Below the pieces are notes generated by a model. It saw only the letters and a list, made by a program, of their open reading frames with translations. It was not told the origin of the DNA and ran no database searches. From NCBI RefSeq assembly GCF_000374485.1, contig NZ_KB894500.1:62001-126000 (forward strand): a stretch of DNA of 64,000 nt, in the 5' to 3' direction. This DNA comes from Algicola sagamiensis DSM 14643. GTDB taxonomy: Bacteria; Pseudomonadota; Gammaproteobacteria; Enterobacterales; Alteromonadaceae. Shown one piece after another: positions 37,942 through 47,038 of this stretch. A program made the position numbers and the translations under genes. Within the stretch, counting starts at the first letter, position 1; every line of letters begins with the position of its first letter.

Positions 37942-38829
37942 TTATTCAACTCTAACCCAGGATTGTGTTGAACACAGTGACTCTTCACCATCAGGGCAGA
38001 CGCCTCGGTCAATATCTAGGCCAAGGGTTTGATAGAGGTCCGTACACGCTTCAGTTGGGCTGGACATGCAGTTTGAAGATACTGAGATATCATTGTTTTT
38101 AATGAGCGCTGCATAATCAAAGACAATGGTACTTTTTGCGGGGTCAAAGTTTTTGAGTTGGTAGTTTGGACGATTGGGTCGTGCATTGGTACAATCGATG
38201 TCTTCCTTATCCGCATTTGTGACTTCACAGCCTGTTGTGCCCAGATGAATGAACATGTTCTTTACATCAATGCGCATATGCTTATGGCCTTTTTGCCATG
38301 TCCAGTTCATTCCGGCTACGTCAAGCGGTGAAACCGCATCTTCGCCATCAATCCCTTTGTGGTTGAGCGCTTTTGGGACACCGATCGTAAATTCAATGGC
38401 GGTGTAATTGTCTTGAGGCGCACTGCCAATGATTTTCGTATTCATCGCTTCCGTTGCGTTTTTACAAGTCCCTTGACCGTTTTCAAAGTCTAATAAAGCA
38501 ACATTTTGATATTGCCAAGCGCCATCTTGTTTGAGTTTCAATTCGACAGATTTATTTTTGTCGTTGACCAGTTTGACTTGAGAAATATACATCCGAAAGT
38601 CACGAAATTCCGGAGACACCCCAGTTGTACCGACGGGTGCATCGGTCATTTGTTGGCACGCGATTGGTTGGTCAGCAACTTTCGCAGCGAAGTGAATGGT
38701 ATAAGACTTCATTTCCGTTTGCGGTTCTGGGGAGTTTTTCGGCGTTGGGTTGTCCGAGCTACCCCCACATGCGCTGAGCAAAGAAAATATCGGAAAAGTC
38801 AGAAATAGGGCGGTTTTTTTCATCTGCAT
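37942..38829 (-). CDS. MbnP-like copper protein (metallo-mystery pair, four-Cys motif)
   Basis: 295 residues. The lipobox is LLSAC (Cys21). The mature protein has eight further Cys; the last four (254, 262, 278, 286) near the C-terminus fit the four-Cys motif of this family. GMNWTWQKGHKHMRID holds Trp176 and Trp178, and a Trp in this WxW segment is the expected site of kynurenine formation by the paired MbnH enzyme. The family is known to bind copper after that modification. It is probably an outer-membrane-anchored or periplasmic copper binder. First gene of the locus, divergent from tag. Confidence 0.87.
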   Translation of the reverse strand: MQMKKTALFLTFPIFSLLSACGGSSDNPTPKNSPEPQTEMKSYTIHFAAKVADQPIACQQMTDAPVGTTGVSPEFRDFRMYISQVKLVNDKNKSVELKLKQDGAWQYQNVALLDFENGQGTCKNATEAMNTKIIGSAPQDNYTAIEFTIGVPKALNHKGIDGEDAVSPLDVAGMNWTWQKGHKHMRIDVKNMFIHLGTTGCEVTNADKEDIDCTNARPNRPNYQLKNFDPAKSTIVFDYAALIKNNDISVSSNCMSSPTEACTDLYQTLGLDIDRGVCPDGEESLCSTQSWVRVE

Positions 38830-39009
38830 CTCAACTTAAAATGACGGAAAAATAATGGAGCAAAGATACTGAATTTCAAGTGAGGCGCAATGCGACAAAT
38901 TGTCACACCATCCTTGGTATGATTGAACAATCATCAATGGAAGTGCTTGACGTTGAAGAAATATTCAGCTAGCTTAACTGTGTTTTTATACAGTAAAGAG
39001 AAAAGTGCA

Positions 39010-39594
39010 ATGGAAAACACATGCCGTTGTCCTTGGGTGGACCTGACGAAACCCGATTATATCGCCTACCATGATGAAGAGTGGGGCGTGCCTGTTTGGG
39101 ATGAGCAAAAAATGTTTGAGTTTTTGATGTTAGAATCAGCTCAAGCGGGCTTAAGCTGGTATACCATTTTAAAAAAACGCGAGAACTACCGTGCTGCTTT
39201 CGATGGTTTTAATCCAGAAAAAGTCGCGCGATATGATGACCAAAAAATAGCTTCTCTGCTTCAAGATGCGGGGATTGTCCGCAATAAACTCAAAATTCAT
39301 TCTGCCGTGAATAATGCACAGCTATTTTTGGATGTGCAGGATAAGCATGGTTCATTTTGTGAGTTTCTTTGGCAGTTCGTGGATGGGCAACCCATCGTCA
39401 ATGAGTTAAACACGCTGAGTGATTATCCCGCAACCAGCAAAGAGTCCGATCAAATGAGCAAGGTATTAAAAAAACTTGGATTTAAGTTTGTTGGATCGAC
39501 AATCTGCTATGCTCACATGCAGGCAACAGGCATGGTGAACGATCATAGTTTGGATTGCTATCGCAGATCGGAAGTCATTGAAGGCTATAAGTGA
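39010..39594 (+). CDS. tag: DNA-3-methyladenine glycosylase I
   Basis: 194 residues from ATG 39010; the frame extends upstream to 38923 without homology. It closely follows E. coli Tag: RCPWV zinc Cys near the N-terminus, YHDEEWGVP, LESAQAGLSWYTILKKRENYR, KALKKLGFKFVGST-like region, and NDHSLDC supplying zinc His and Cys. It excises 3-methyladenine from alkylated DNA in base excision repair. Single-gene unit. Confidence 0.95.
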   Translation: MENTCRCPWVDLTKPDYIAYHDEEWGVPVWDEQKMFEFLMLESAQAGLSWYTILKKRENYRAAFDGFNPEKVARYDDQKIASLLQDAGIVRNKLKIHSAVNNAQLFLDVQDKHGSFCEFLWQFVDGQPIVNELNTLSDYPATSKESDQMSKVLKKLGFKFVGSTICYAHMQATGMVNDHSLDCYRRSEVIEGYK

Positions 39595-39604
39595 AATGGG
39601 ATTA

Positions 39605-39636
39605 ACGCCAACCTTTCAAGAATAAAAGATTGGCGT
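39605..39636. terminator. Hairpin after tag
   Basis: acgccaa (39605-39611) and ttggcgt (39630-39636) pair, with an inner cttt/aaag extension. No T-run on either strand, so it is a weak terminator candidate between the convergent tag and protease genes. Confidence 0.4.
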
Positions 39637-39658
39637 CAAGTCCTAAGCAAAGAATGCC

Positions 39659-42600
39659 TTAACGCACAGCCCTGCGTAAAACAACAGGGAGTAATAACAG
39701 CAGATAGAACATCGATCCGCCACCACTCTCACCTGAGTTTATAGGTTGTTGTGGCTGTTCAAACTGAGGAACATCATCATTGTGTCCATTGTTATCTGTA
39801 TCCGAGTTGTTCGTTCCAGTGTCATTCGATCCAGTATCGTCTGACCCAGTATTTGTCGGCGGTGGCGTAACCCCCGGTGTTTTTGGATCCGTATTTGTGT
39901 CCGTTTTTGGTGGAACTGGGTCATTAGAACCAGTGCCGCCTGAGTTATTATTTGGCGGTGTTGATCCACCTGTATTTGTCGAAGGTGGGTTTACGACTGG
40001 GTTTGATGGTGCACTTGCCTTTGGTAGTACTGTAAATGACACAGTTCTTGGTGAACTTTCGATACCATCTTGTTTGACGATAAGTTCTAGCGCCATCTCT
40101 TTTTGAGTGGTGACCGTTGGCACTTGGAACGAAAGTGAACCCTGAGTTGTATCTCTGCTCAATGACAAGCCATCTTTACCGCGCCACTGATATCTAGTCT
40201 GCCCGGATTGATCTAGGTTCAAGATGCTGGAACGGACTGTCAACATTTGTCCAGATTGGATTTGTGGCAAGCTCTTATCCATACGGACGATTTCTGGCTT
40301 TGTTGGGACAACGGTGACTTCGAAGCGAACAGGTGCGCTTTTGTATTGTTTATCACCAGCAACAAGCTCAAAAACTAAATTTGTTTTTTGAGTCACAATG
40401 GGAGCAAAAAATGTTAAAGAATGCTCAGCATCACTCAGATCTATGTTAATGCCTGAGCTATCAACTTGTTTCCACAGATAGCTTTCTGCCAGCTTATTAA
40501 ATGTTGGTGCAATGTGAACGACTTCATTTGATGTAAAAACAGCTTTTTTCAATCTTGGCTCGATGATCCATGGGTGCGATACACTTGGCACAATGATTTC
40601 GATCTTTTCGCTTAACTTGTTCTGAGCGTATTCCAAGTTTGTATCAAACTTTTGATTAATTACAGGTTGTTGTTGTTCAGGTAGTTTGTGTACCGAAAGC
40701 TTAAGCTTATCCAGTATGACACTTGTATTGATCACTCCTTCTTGCTCAAGAGTTGACCAACTTTCTAATTTTTTATCCGATTGGAAGCCTGGATAATAAG
40801 TATTGATTTCTTGCTCAGTGTGTTCCGGAGCATAGATTTGTTTGATAACTCGATGCTGAGCCTCACAAGTGAAGCTTTTTGTCTGGTGAATAACACCCCA
40901 TTGTTTCACAACAAGATCAAGCTGACCATTTGTATACGTCGATTGCCCTGTTCTGACTTTAAGTGCCCATTGTGTATCTAAGCTTCTTCCTTTTAAAGCT
41001 TCTAAACTATTTTTTTCTGAATGGAAAATTGGTAAGTACTGTTGCAATCGCCCATTATCTGTTGAGCCTCTATAGATGATGAACTCTTCACTAGGGTAGC
41101 CATATTCAAGAATAATTTCAAAAGGCTCCGTAATTTTTTCATTTAGCTCCAGATCAACCCAAATTCTAATATGATTAATTAATTTATTAGTACCAGAAAT
41201 AAAGAAAGAAGAAGAACGTTTATCTTTATCATCGATTGAGTCAAGGCGGTTTAATCTAAGCCACATTTCTTCCATTGGGTAGCCGATAGTTTCAGAAAAA
41301 GACTTTTTCAACTCTACTTCTTTTCCGCCTTTATCAATAGCACTAATTGTTAAATCAAACTCTGCATTAGTACCACACTGAGAATTTTTCGTACTTATTG
41401 CAAGTGGCTGAGAGAATTCAGAAAAAGAGAACGGGTTTGGTGAAGTGTTATGAATTGTACCCGTGATTACCTCAATATTATCTGTTTTTGGAGTGATTGC
41501 AGCCGAAATTTGTGTCAACTTGCTGGATTCAGGCGTATTGATCACTGGCGTAATTGTCCACGTATGACCTGGGATCAATAAATCTGATACATCGACGTGA
41601 TGTATATCAACTCGAGGTTCTAAAATGCCCTGTTGAATAAAGTGCTTTTCAAAAACTTCTGCAATTGGTTTATTTGGGTATAGCTTGTTTGCTGTACTTA
41701 TAATTGAATTTGCCCATAATGGCATATTCGAATGGAGTGATAAATTCTCCATGGAGAGAACTATCACTTTATCAATTTCATCTTTATGGGCTAGCCCTCC
41801 TTCTACTAACTCTAGAAAGCTTTGATACAGTGGGGTAGACCAGACAGGCTCTGAGTGATCGTGGTGTCCGGTATACGTTTTTTCTGGATCGTATTTATTT
41901 GTTGGTTGATTAACACTTCTAACTCTATTTGATTCAGCCCAAACTGCCCAAGTATTCTTTTTAAAATTCCTATTGGAAATCCCCCAGCGATAACTCATTG
42001 CCCAGTAGTCGGCAAAAGCTTCATCCATTGTATGCCAATCACCTGTAACAATGCTTAAGTCTCGACGACCAACAACTTGGCTACCAATGATATGCGCAAA
42101 TTCATGGATAACTATATCGCTATCTTCTGCATTTGGTGCAGTTGAACACTCTGAGCCATTTGAACATCTTGTAGCATTCAAAATATTTGAACCACCAAGA
42201 ACAAGTGTGTGAGAGTCAGATTTATAGGAAGAGCCTGATGTACTATCTAAAACAATATGGATTGGCTTAATCGACCAACTTTCCTTTTTATCCTCAGGAA
42301 GCAAACTTTCGTAATAACGCTGAGCTGCATCAACCAGATAATAGGCATTCGCATATTGGAATGCTTGACCGTCACGTCGGCTATGGAGCCACTGACCATT
42401 ATTTGATACAGCGTTAGATGCATAGTTAGAAATATAAGCTTTTGAGCCTTTTAGGTGATATGTCACTCGGCCATCTTGTGTTGTTATTTTTGTGACTTCT
42501 GGGAGCGTTCGAGGTTTATACGCATCTGCTAGGATGGAATCGGGTGTATTGACAGAAATATCATCACGCTGCAAAGCAATGACTGGATTCACAGGAAATA

Positions 42601-42709
42601 CGTTGGCTTCACCTTGTACGATTTCGCTTGTCGCGGTTGTATTTGCATAAATTGGGAGTTGCACTAGACCCATACAGAGGAGTACAAAGTTGATCACGGG
42701 TTTTTTCAC
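39659..42709 (-). CDS. Secreted zinc metalloprotease (gluzincin-like) with GlyGly-CTERM tail
   Basis: 1016 residues. A signal peptide ends near IYAN. The zinc site is HEFAH at 202-206, and the likely third ligand is Glu230 in DEAFADYWAMS, a gluzincin (M4-like) arrangement; the overall domain is divergent. The middle (about 370-880) looks like several beta-sandwich domains. A Thr/Asn/Pro/Gly-rich linker (about 890-985) leads to ESGGGSMFYLLLLLPVVLRR. This is a GlyGly-CTERM signal, processed by rhombosortase in type II-secreting bacteria, so the protein is probably exported and surface-sorted. Two related secreted genes follow upstream on the same strand. Confidence 0.8.
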   Translation of the reverse strand: MKKPVINFVLLCMGLVQLPIYANTTATSEIVQGEANVFPVNPVIALQRDDISVNTPDSILADAYKPRTLPEVTKITTQDGRVTYHLKGSKAYISNYASNAVSNNGQWLHSRRDGQAFQYANAYYLVDAAQRYYESLLPEDKKESWSIKPIHIVLDSTSGSSYKSDSHTLVLGGSNILNATRCSNGSECSTAPNAEDSDIVIHEFAHIIGSQVVGRRDLSIVTGDWHTMDEAFADYWAMSYRWGISNRNFKKNTWAVWAESNRVRSVNQPTNKYDPEKTYTGHHDHSEPVWSTPLYQSFLELVEGGLAHKDEIDKVIVLSMENLSLHSNMPLWANSIISTANKLYPNKPIAEVFEKHFIQQGILEPRVDIHHVDVSDLLIPGHTWTITPVINTPESSKLTQISAAITPKTDNIEVITGTIHNTSPNPFSFSEFSQPLAISTKNSQCGTNAEFDLTISAIDKGGKEVELKKSFSETIGYPMEEMWLRLNRLDSIDDKDKRSSSFFISGTNKLINHIRIWVDLELNEKITEPFEIILEYGYPSEEFIIYRGSTDNGRLQQYLPIFHSEKNSLEALKGRSLDTQWALKVRTGQSTYTNGQLDLVVKQWGVIHQTKSFTCEAQHRVIKQIYAPEHTEQEINTYYPGFQSDKKLESWSTLEQEGVINTSVILDKLKLSVHKLPEQQQPVINQKFDTNLEYAQNKLSEKIEIIVPSVSHPWIIEPRLKKAVFTSNEVVHIAPTFNKLAESYLWKQVDSSGINIDLSDAEHSLTFFAPIVTQKTNLVFELVAGDKQYKSAPVRFEVTVVPTKPEIVRMDKSLPQIQSGQMLTVRSSILNLDQSGQTRYQWRGKDGLSLSRDTTQGSLSFQVPTVTTQKEMALELIVKQDGIESSPRTVSFTVLPKASAPSNPVVNPPSTNTGGSTPPNNNSGGTGSNDPVPPKTDTNTDPKTPGVTPPPTNTGSDDTGSNDTGTNNSDTDNNGHNDDVPQFEQPQQPINSGESGGGSMFYLLLLLPVVLRRAVR

Positions 42710-43018
42710 TTCTTTCTCACTAAAAAATGACGAAAACGATCCTTTTGATAGTTTTCGCTTGTTACTGGGAGTTGTTCAAAAAAAGAGCTATTTTAACACC
42801 AAAGAATTAATATTCAAGTAATAAGTAACTTTAAGCTTATTTTCATGAGCTATACATAATTTAATATGTTGAATGGTAAAGATAATTTAGAGTAAACGAT
42901 GTGTGTGGATAGCATGAACTTTGTTGAGGGTGGATATAAGAAAAGTCTCAATGAGACTCTTCTTTGTTTCCATAGTGATACTTTTCGAGGATGAAAGTTG
43001 GTGTCTTAGCCAATTTTA
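42710..43018. other. AT-rich intergenic region between two secreted-protein genes
   Basis: 309 bases, very AT-rich, carrying the likely promoter of the GlyGly-CTERM protease gene. A short hairpin near 42943-42960 probably ends the preceding minus-strand transcript. No ORF or other element is convincing. Confidence 0.5.
42940..42962 (-). terminator. Weak terminator after the 43019 gene
   Basis: On the minus strand gagtctc and gagactt pair closely, followed by ttcttat. Short stem; about 57 bases after the stop. Confidence 0.45.
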
Positions 43019-43732
43019 TTACCGGCCATCAAGAGATAGGGTGAGTGGAGATAATACAGGATAAGAATGGGCACTTTGCGACGATGGGCCGGATGTGAGT
43101 TCGATGACATACTGTTTTGTTCCCGGCTGAAAGCCAGGTGAGCCTTCAACAGCAAAGGTGATCCGCCAATCCAGTGCTTGATTCGGAGAAAATTGCCGAA
43201 TGTTGCCAAACGCGCCTGCTCTTCTTGGAATACTCCAGTTAATGGTGGTAATTTTCTTCTCAAAGTTAATGTGATAGTTAAAAAAATCAATCATGCGGTG
43301 GCGGCTATTCTCCCAGTTAATCGGGATCCATCGGCCTTGATGACCTCGAATATGAATATTGGTTTGAACGCGAAATCGATTCCTCGGCGCATTTCCCGTA
43401 TCGTAGATGTAATAAAGCGCATCATTTAAGATGATCCGACCTTTAAATGGCAAATTGAGTTCTTGACGGATGTGCGGGTTGTCTTCTGGATGATAATCAC
43501 ATGATTCATCATGACGGTTTAAACAAACAAGAACCTGCTGATCACCATTGAGGTCAAAAGGGTGCTCAATTGTGGCTTCAAACCAAGACTTCACTCCTTG
43601 TTTGGGACCGTCATCGACGGGAGTACATCGGAACGATACGGGTTGATTATCATTGGGAATTGAAGTTTCAACAATGGCTGAAACATGAAAAGTGTACAGT
43701 GATAAGGATACAGACAATAGATTGAATTTCAT
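43019..43732 (-). CDS. Secreted protein of unknown function
   Basis: 237 residues from ATG 43732, with aggtga six bases upstream; the frame extends to 43852 but that start would have no signal peptide. The N-terminus MKFNLLSVSLSLYTFHVSA is a signal peptide. Four Cys are visible (RCTPVDDG, LVCLNRHDESCDYH). No family is recognised. It lies between two secreted metalloprotease genes, so it may be an accessory or inhibitor, but nothing in the sequence proves that. Confidence 0.65.
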   Translation of the reverse strand: MKFNLLSVSLSLYTFHVSAIVETSIPNDNQPVSFRCTPVDDGPKQGVKSWFEATIEHPFDLNGDQQVLVCLNRHDESCDYHPEDNPHIRQELNLPFKGRIILNDALYYIYDTGNAPRNRFRVQTNIHIRGHQGRWIPINWENSRHRMIDFFNYHINFEKKITTINWSIPRRAGAFGNIRQFSPNQALDWRITFAVEGSPGFQPGTKQYVIELTSGPSSQSAHSYPVLSPLTLSLDGR

Positions 43733-43802
43733 GACATCACCTGTCAGATATTGTAAAAAAGAAGCGCTACGAAAACTTATACGGTAGAGCTGAACGGTAT
43801 GT

Positions 43803-43826
43803 GGCTCACGGCCGTACGCGTGAGCC
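43803..43826. repeat. Inverted repeat between protease and 43019 gene
   Basis: ggctcacg (43803-43810) and cgtgagcc (43819-43826) form a perfect 8-bp palindrome-like stem with a GC-rich eight-base loop; no T-run. It sits between the M4-type protease stop and the next start on the minus strand and may be a processing or attenuating hairpin. Confidence 0.45.
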
Positions 43827-43857
43827 TGCGTGTAGCTCTTGCGGGCTGGCAAGAAAC

Positions 43858-46395
43858 TTACGGCTTCAGGACGGAAGCGCCCCGCCCGATATTCAAGATC
43901 CGAAGCGGGGCTTCGTCTGTCATTTCTAGACGATAATCTTCAACCTCACCGGAAAACTGGCCACAAGGCTTGCGGATCAACTCTGGAGAAACGATAAAAC
44001 GAGCAGAAAGCGAACGTCCAGAGAACTTGGCTAAATCAATAGATGTTTCAATTGTGTCCTTATCCGTGACTTTTCGCATGACAAGCTCCAAAGACGGATG
44101 AAACCGACCATCTCGGTTAAAGTCGAGCCAAAGGTAATATACTTTGCTTTGACGGCGGGTAATACCTAGATCGGTCTCTCCAATGATTTTTAAGTTCGCA
44201 TGTGTCCCTTTCTTAATATGAACCGGAATGGCACGGCGATCAGAGTAAGGTGCAATATCAGAAGTATATTTCACATGATTAATTTCGACTTGACTCAGCC
44301 AGTTTCGCTTCGCTGTTTTTCCGATTGCCTGGCAGTAATCAGCTTGGATTGAAATCGGTAAGCTGATCTGATCTTCTTCACCTTGTGGCGAGATTAGGGT
44401 CATTGTGACTGTATATTCGCCAGCCTGTGTGTAACGATAGAGCGGCTTTAAAGTCCCATCAAGTTGTGTCCCATCTCCAAAATCCCAGTGGATCTGCCAG
44501 TTCGAGAGTTGTTCTTCGGGAATATCGTCCCCCTCCCGAGTTGCACTAGCGACAAACTGGACTTGGAGGAATGAAGGTGTCGCCTGAAACGTTGCAGTGA
44601 CGCCATCGTTTAGACGAAGTTGGATCCCAACAACCTGAAATGCCTTACGGATATGGTTTTTTAATTCAAATGCTGGATAGGGAGTTCCATCGGGTTTTTT
44701 GACCCCATCTTGACGCATTTTATACGCGACAGCTTCACCTTGTTGCATGACACAATCAGCGGCTTCAATGAAGCTTGAGCGTGATTGCCAACAATGCTGA
44801 TTCGCCTTCGCAAAAGCAATGAATGCATATTTTGTATTCCATGGCTTATCGATCGTTGCCAGTTGATAAAATGCATGGGTGAAAACCCCAGCGGCATCAT
44901 AAGGTGACTGTCTTGGGAAGTGATCTCGAATATGCTTGATGCCATGCCCATTGCGTGTCGGATCATCCAGATATCGGAGCGCGCCATCCCCTCGTGTAGA
45001 TTCATCATTATGCTGCCAGTCGTTCGAACCATAAAGAAAGTGCTCAGTGGCTTCTCCTGCCATATCTGAGAATGCTTCATTAATGGCTTTTGCTTCACGG
45101 CGTGCCATACGTTTGTGTTTTTGGCCTGACTTTTCAGTAAATGCATGAGCAATTTCATGACTGACGACGTCTAGTGCAACGAGCGGGTAGCTTTTTGCAT
45201 TTCCATCACCAAAGGCAAGATACTTTCCATTCCAAAAAGCATTGTTATATTGTTGTCCATAATGGACATACTGAATAATCGGTAGCTTTCCTAATGGTTT
45301 TTCACCAAAGTATTCATGAAACATGAGTGAAGTGATCTGGGCCCTATAGTGTGCATCATTGAGTGGCGATAAAGCGTCATTGATTGACTGATAGGTGTTT
45401 TCTTTAGAGTCTGTACAATCGTATGTATAGGGGTGTTCTGGCAGCGGATCGGTAGAAGACAAATGTCTGGCGTCTCTCGTCTCAACATCATCAGAAGAAA
45501 ACAGGCACTGTTTCTTACCGCCGGATAAAGTATTTTCCAAGACGGAAAAAGTTTTCGGTGGATACGTTGTTAATGCATCTTCTAAAGCTGGGTAGCCTGC
45601 ATGGGGTTGTTTTTCATTACCACCAGGACCACCACCTGCAATGCGACGGGATTGACTGACAATAATCTGCGTATTCAGTTGAGGTCTGTCGTCCGAAATC
45701 TTTGGGGGTTGCCAATGTGTTAGCATTTCAACTTGTTCCACAATTGATTGTGATTGTGGATCAAAGAAAATCGATAAACGCTTTGGATCTTGTTGCCCTT
45801 CATGTGTGTCCATGAAGAGTATTGTTTCAAACACGAATGTAGGGTGGTTTTCTGGGGTGAGAAAAATAGCCCTTTGTATGGATTGCAACTGGATTTGATA
45901 ACGAGACTCTGGGTCGACAATTCTTTTTACCATTGAGAGCGCATCTTTTGTTGTGACTTGCTGCCGTGGGTAAAACTCAGTCTCTTCAAGCCCTTTGATG
46001 AGCGTGCCGTAGGACTGTATTATGCGATCCTGCTTATCCAAAACGAGAGTGAGTTCTGCGCCGAGAACAGGAAGCCCCATATGATACTGCTGATAAGTTC
46101 GATATCGGTGAGACTCCGTATGACTAGTATGGCTAAGTTTTAGCTGATCACGGCTGGATAACTGTGCGTGATTGTGAAGCCGCTTACGAAGCTTTTTTTC
46201 AAAAGACTGGCTCGCAATATGAATGCGAGCATGCCTGAAAGGCGTATAAAAGGCTTCTTCAATCGAAGACTGCTTGTTCAAAGCTTCCGTTCGATTAAAA
46301 AAAGAGACTGATTCTGTCGCAGAAACAGAAGAAATCAATGTGACTGAGCAAATGCTCATCAAATAACGTATGAGTGGAAATAGTTTCGTTATCAT
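43858..46395 (-). CDS. M4-family (thermolysin-like) secreted metalloprotease with PKD and GEVED domains
   Basis: 845 residues from ATG 46395, chosen because aggag lies just upstream (the frame reaches 46413). A signal peptide and an FTP/PepSY propeptide (about 50-225) precede the catalytic domain. Its zinc motif is HEIAH at 413-417, with the third ligand Glu440 in NEAFSDMAGE. A PKD domain (HWDFGDGTQLDG) and a C-terminal GEVED domain (CGQFSGEVEDYRLEM) follow. The segment that in thermolysin holds catalytic His231 before SSG reads SPYDAAGVFTHAFY, so that His appears to be Tyr. Secretion by type II is likely. Confidence 0.85.
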   Translation of the reverse strand: MITKLFPLIRYLMSICSVTLISSVSATESVSFFNRTEALNKQSSIEEAFYTPFRHARIHIASQSFEKKLRKRLHNHAQLSSRDQLKLSHTSHTESHRYRTYQQYHMGLPVLGAELTLVLDKQDRIIQSYGTLIKGLEETEFYPRQQVTTKDALSMVKRIVDPESRYQIQLQSIQRAIFLTPENHPTFVFETILFMDTHEGQQDPKRLSIFFDPQSQSIVEQVEMLTHWQPPKISDDRPQLNTQIIVSQSRRIAGGGPGGNEKQPHAGYPALEDALTTYPPKTFSVLENTLSGGKKQCLFSSDDVETRDARHLSSTDPLPEHPYTYDCTDSKENTYQSINDALSPLNDAHYRAQITSLMFHEYFGEKPLGKLPIIQYVHYGQQYNNAFWNGKYLAFGDGNAKSYPLVALDVVSHEIAHAFTEKSGQKHKRMARREAKAINEAFSDMAGEATEHFLYGSNDWQHNDESTRGDGALRYLDDPTRNGHGIKHIRDHFPRQSPYDAAGVFTHAFYQLATIDKPWNTKYAFIAFAKANQHCWQSRSSFIEAADCVMQQGEAVAYKMRQDGVKKPDGTPYPAFELKNHIRKAFQVVGIQLRLNDGVTATFQATPSFLQVQFVASATREGDDIPEEQLSNWQIHWDFGDGTQLDGTLKPLYRYTQAGEYTVTMTLISPQGEEDQISLPISIQADYCQAIGKTAKRNWLSQVEINHVKYTSDIAPYSDRRAIPVHIKKGTHANLKIIGETDLGITRRQSKVYYLWLDFNRDGRFHPSLELVMRKVTDKDTIETSIDLAKFSGRSLSARFIVSPELIRKPCGQFSGEVEDYRLEMTDEAPLRILNIGRGASVLKP

Positions 46396-46431
46396 GACGA
46401 CTCCTAATACCAACAGCCAGGAAATAACGGG

Positions 46432-46626
46432 TTAACGGATAGAAAGAAACCAATGAAGAGAGGCTTTCGCACGATAGGACTCGAATACAAGTGGATACCT
46501 GATCACCGTCACAGGTAAACACCAGTATTGAAATAAGTAGGCCATTCGGGAAATTGAACAAGGGCTGCTTAAACGTACGTCACGACGCTCTTTGTAGTCG
46601 CAGCAGGTTGTCTTACTCAGTTTCAT
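46432..46626 (-). CDS. Small basic Cys-containing ORF upstream of M4 protease
   Basis: 64 residues with an excellent Shine-Dalgarno (aaagaggaaag seven bases before ATG). It ends 36 bases before the protease start on the same strand. The sequence is basic with Cys pairs near the N-terminus (TTCCDYKERRDVRLSS) and a hydrophobic centre. No family is recognised. It could be a small protein in the protease operon, a leader peptide or a fortuitous ORF. Confidence 0.4.
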   Translation of the reverse strand: MKLSKTTCCDYKERRDVRLSSPCSISRMAYLFQYWCLPVTVIRYPLVFESYRAKASLHWFLSIR

Positions 46627-47038
46627 AAATTCTTTCCTCTTTGGAACGGCAGCGGAAAATGTTGCGGGGTTTATTGTGTATTTTCAATTGGAACTAAGTT
46701 TGATTGTTTTAATAAAATAGGAAAAAAGTTCATTAGAAACACGGGTGTATTCACATTTTGTTTCACTTTTGGGTTGAGTGATGGATTGTATTGGCTGAAA
46801 TACATATCAATTTGAATCATCATCTGCCCAGATGCTTTGATGAACTTCGTCTGGATTTTCTTGCACTAAAACTCATTTTTTATTTTCCCTAGGCGATACC
46901 TGTGGTAAAACACGGAGATTTATCGAAAGAAAAATGCAAAAGTGTGTCTGTATTTTATTCAATCCACTGATTCCAAAACATCCTGGGTGGCTTGAATAAA
47001 ACGGATACATCAAAAAATATAAGCATAAGGGGGATCAT
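46627..47038. other. Intergenic region before OPT transporter
   Basis: 412 bases, AT-rich, divergent promoter region between the protease and transporter genes. No strong repeats or RNA element seen. Confidence 0.5.

Noticed and set aside
39770-40010. Repetitive Gly/Asn/Thr/Pro-coding stretch that looked like a tandem repeat element
   Set aside because: It encodes the low-complexity linker before the GlyGly-CTERM tail of the protease, so it needs no separate repeat call.
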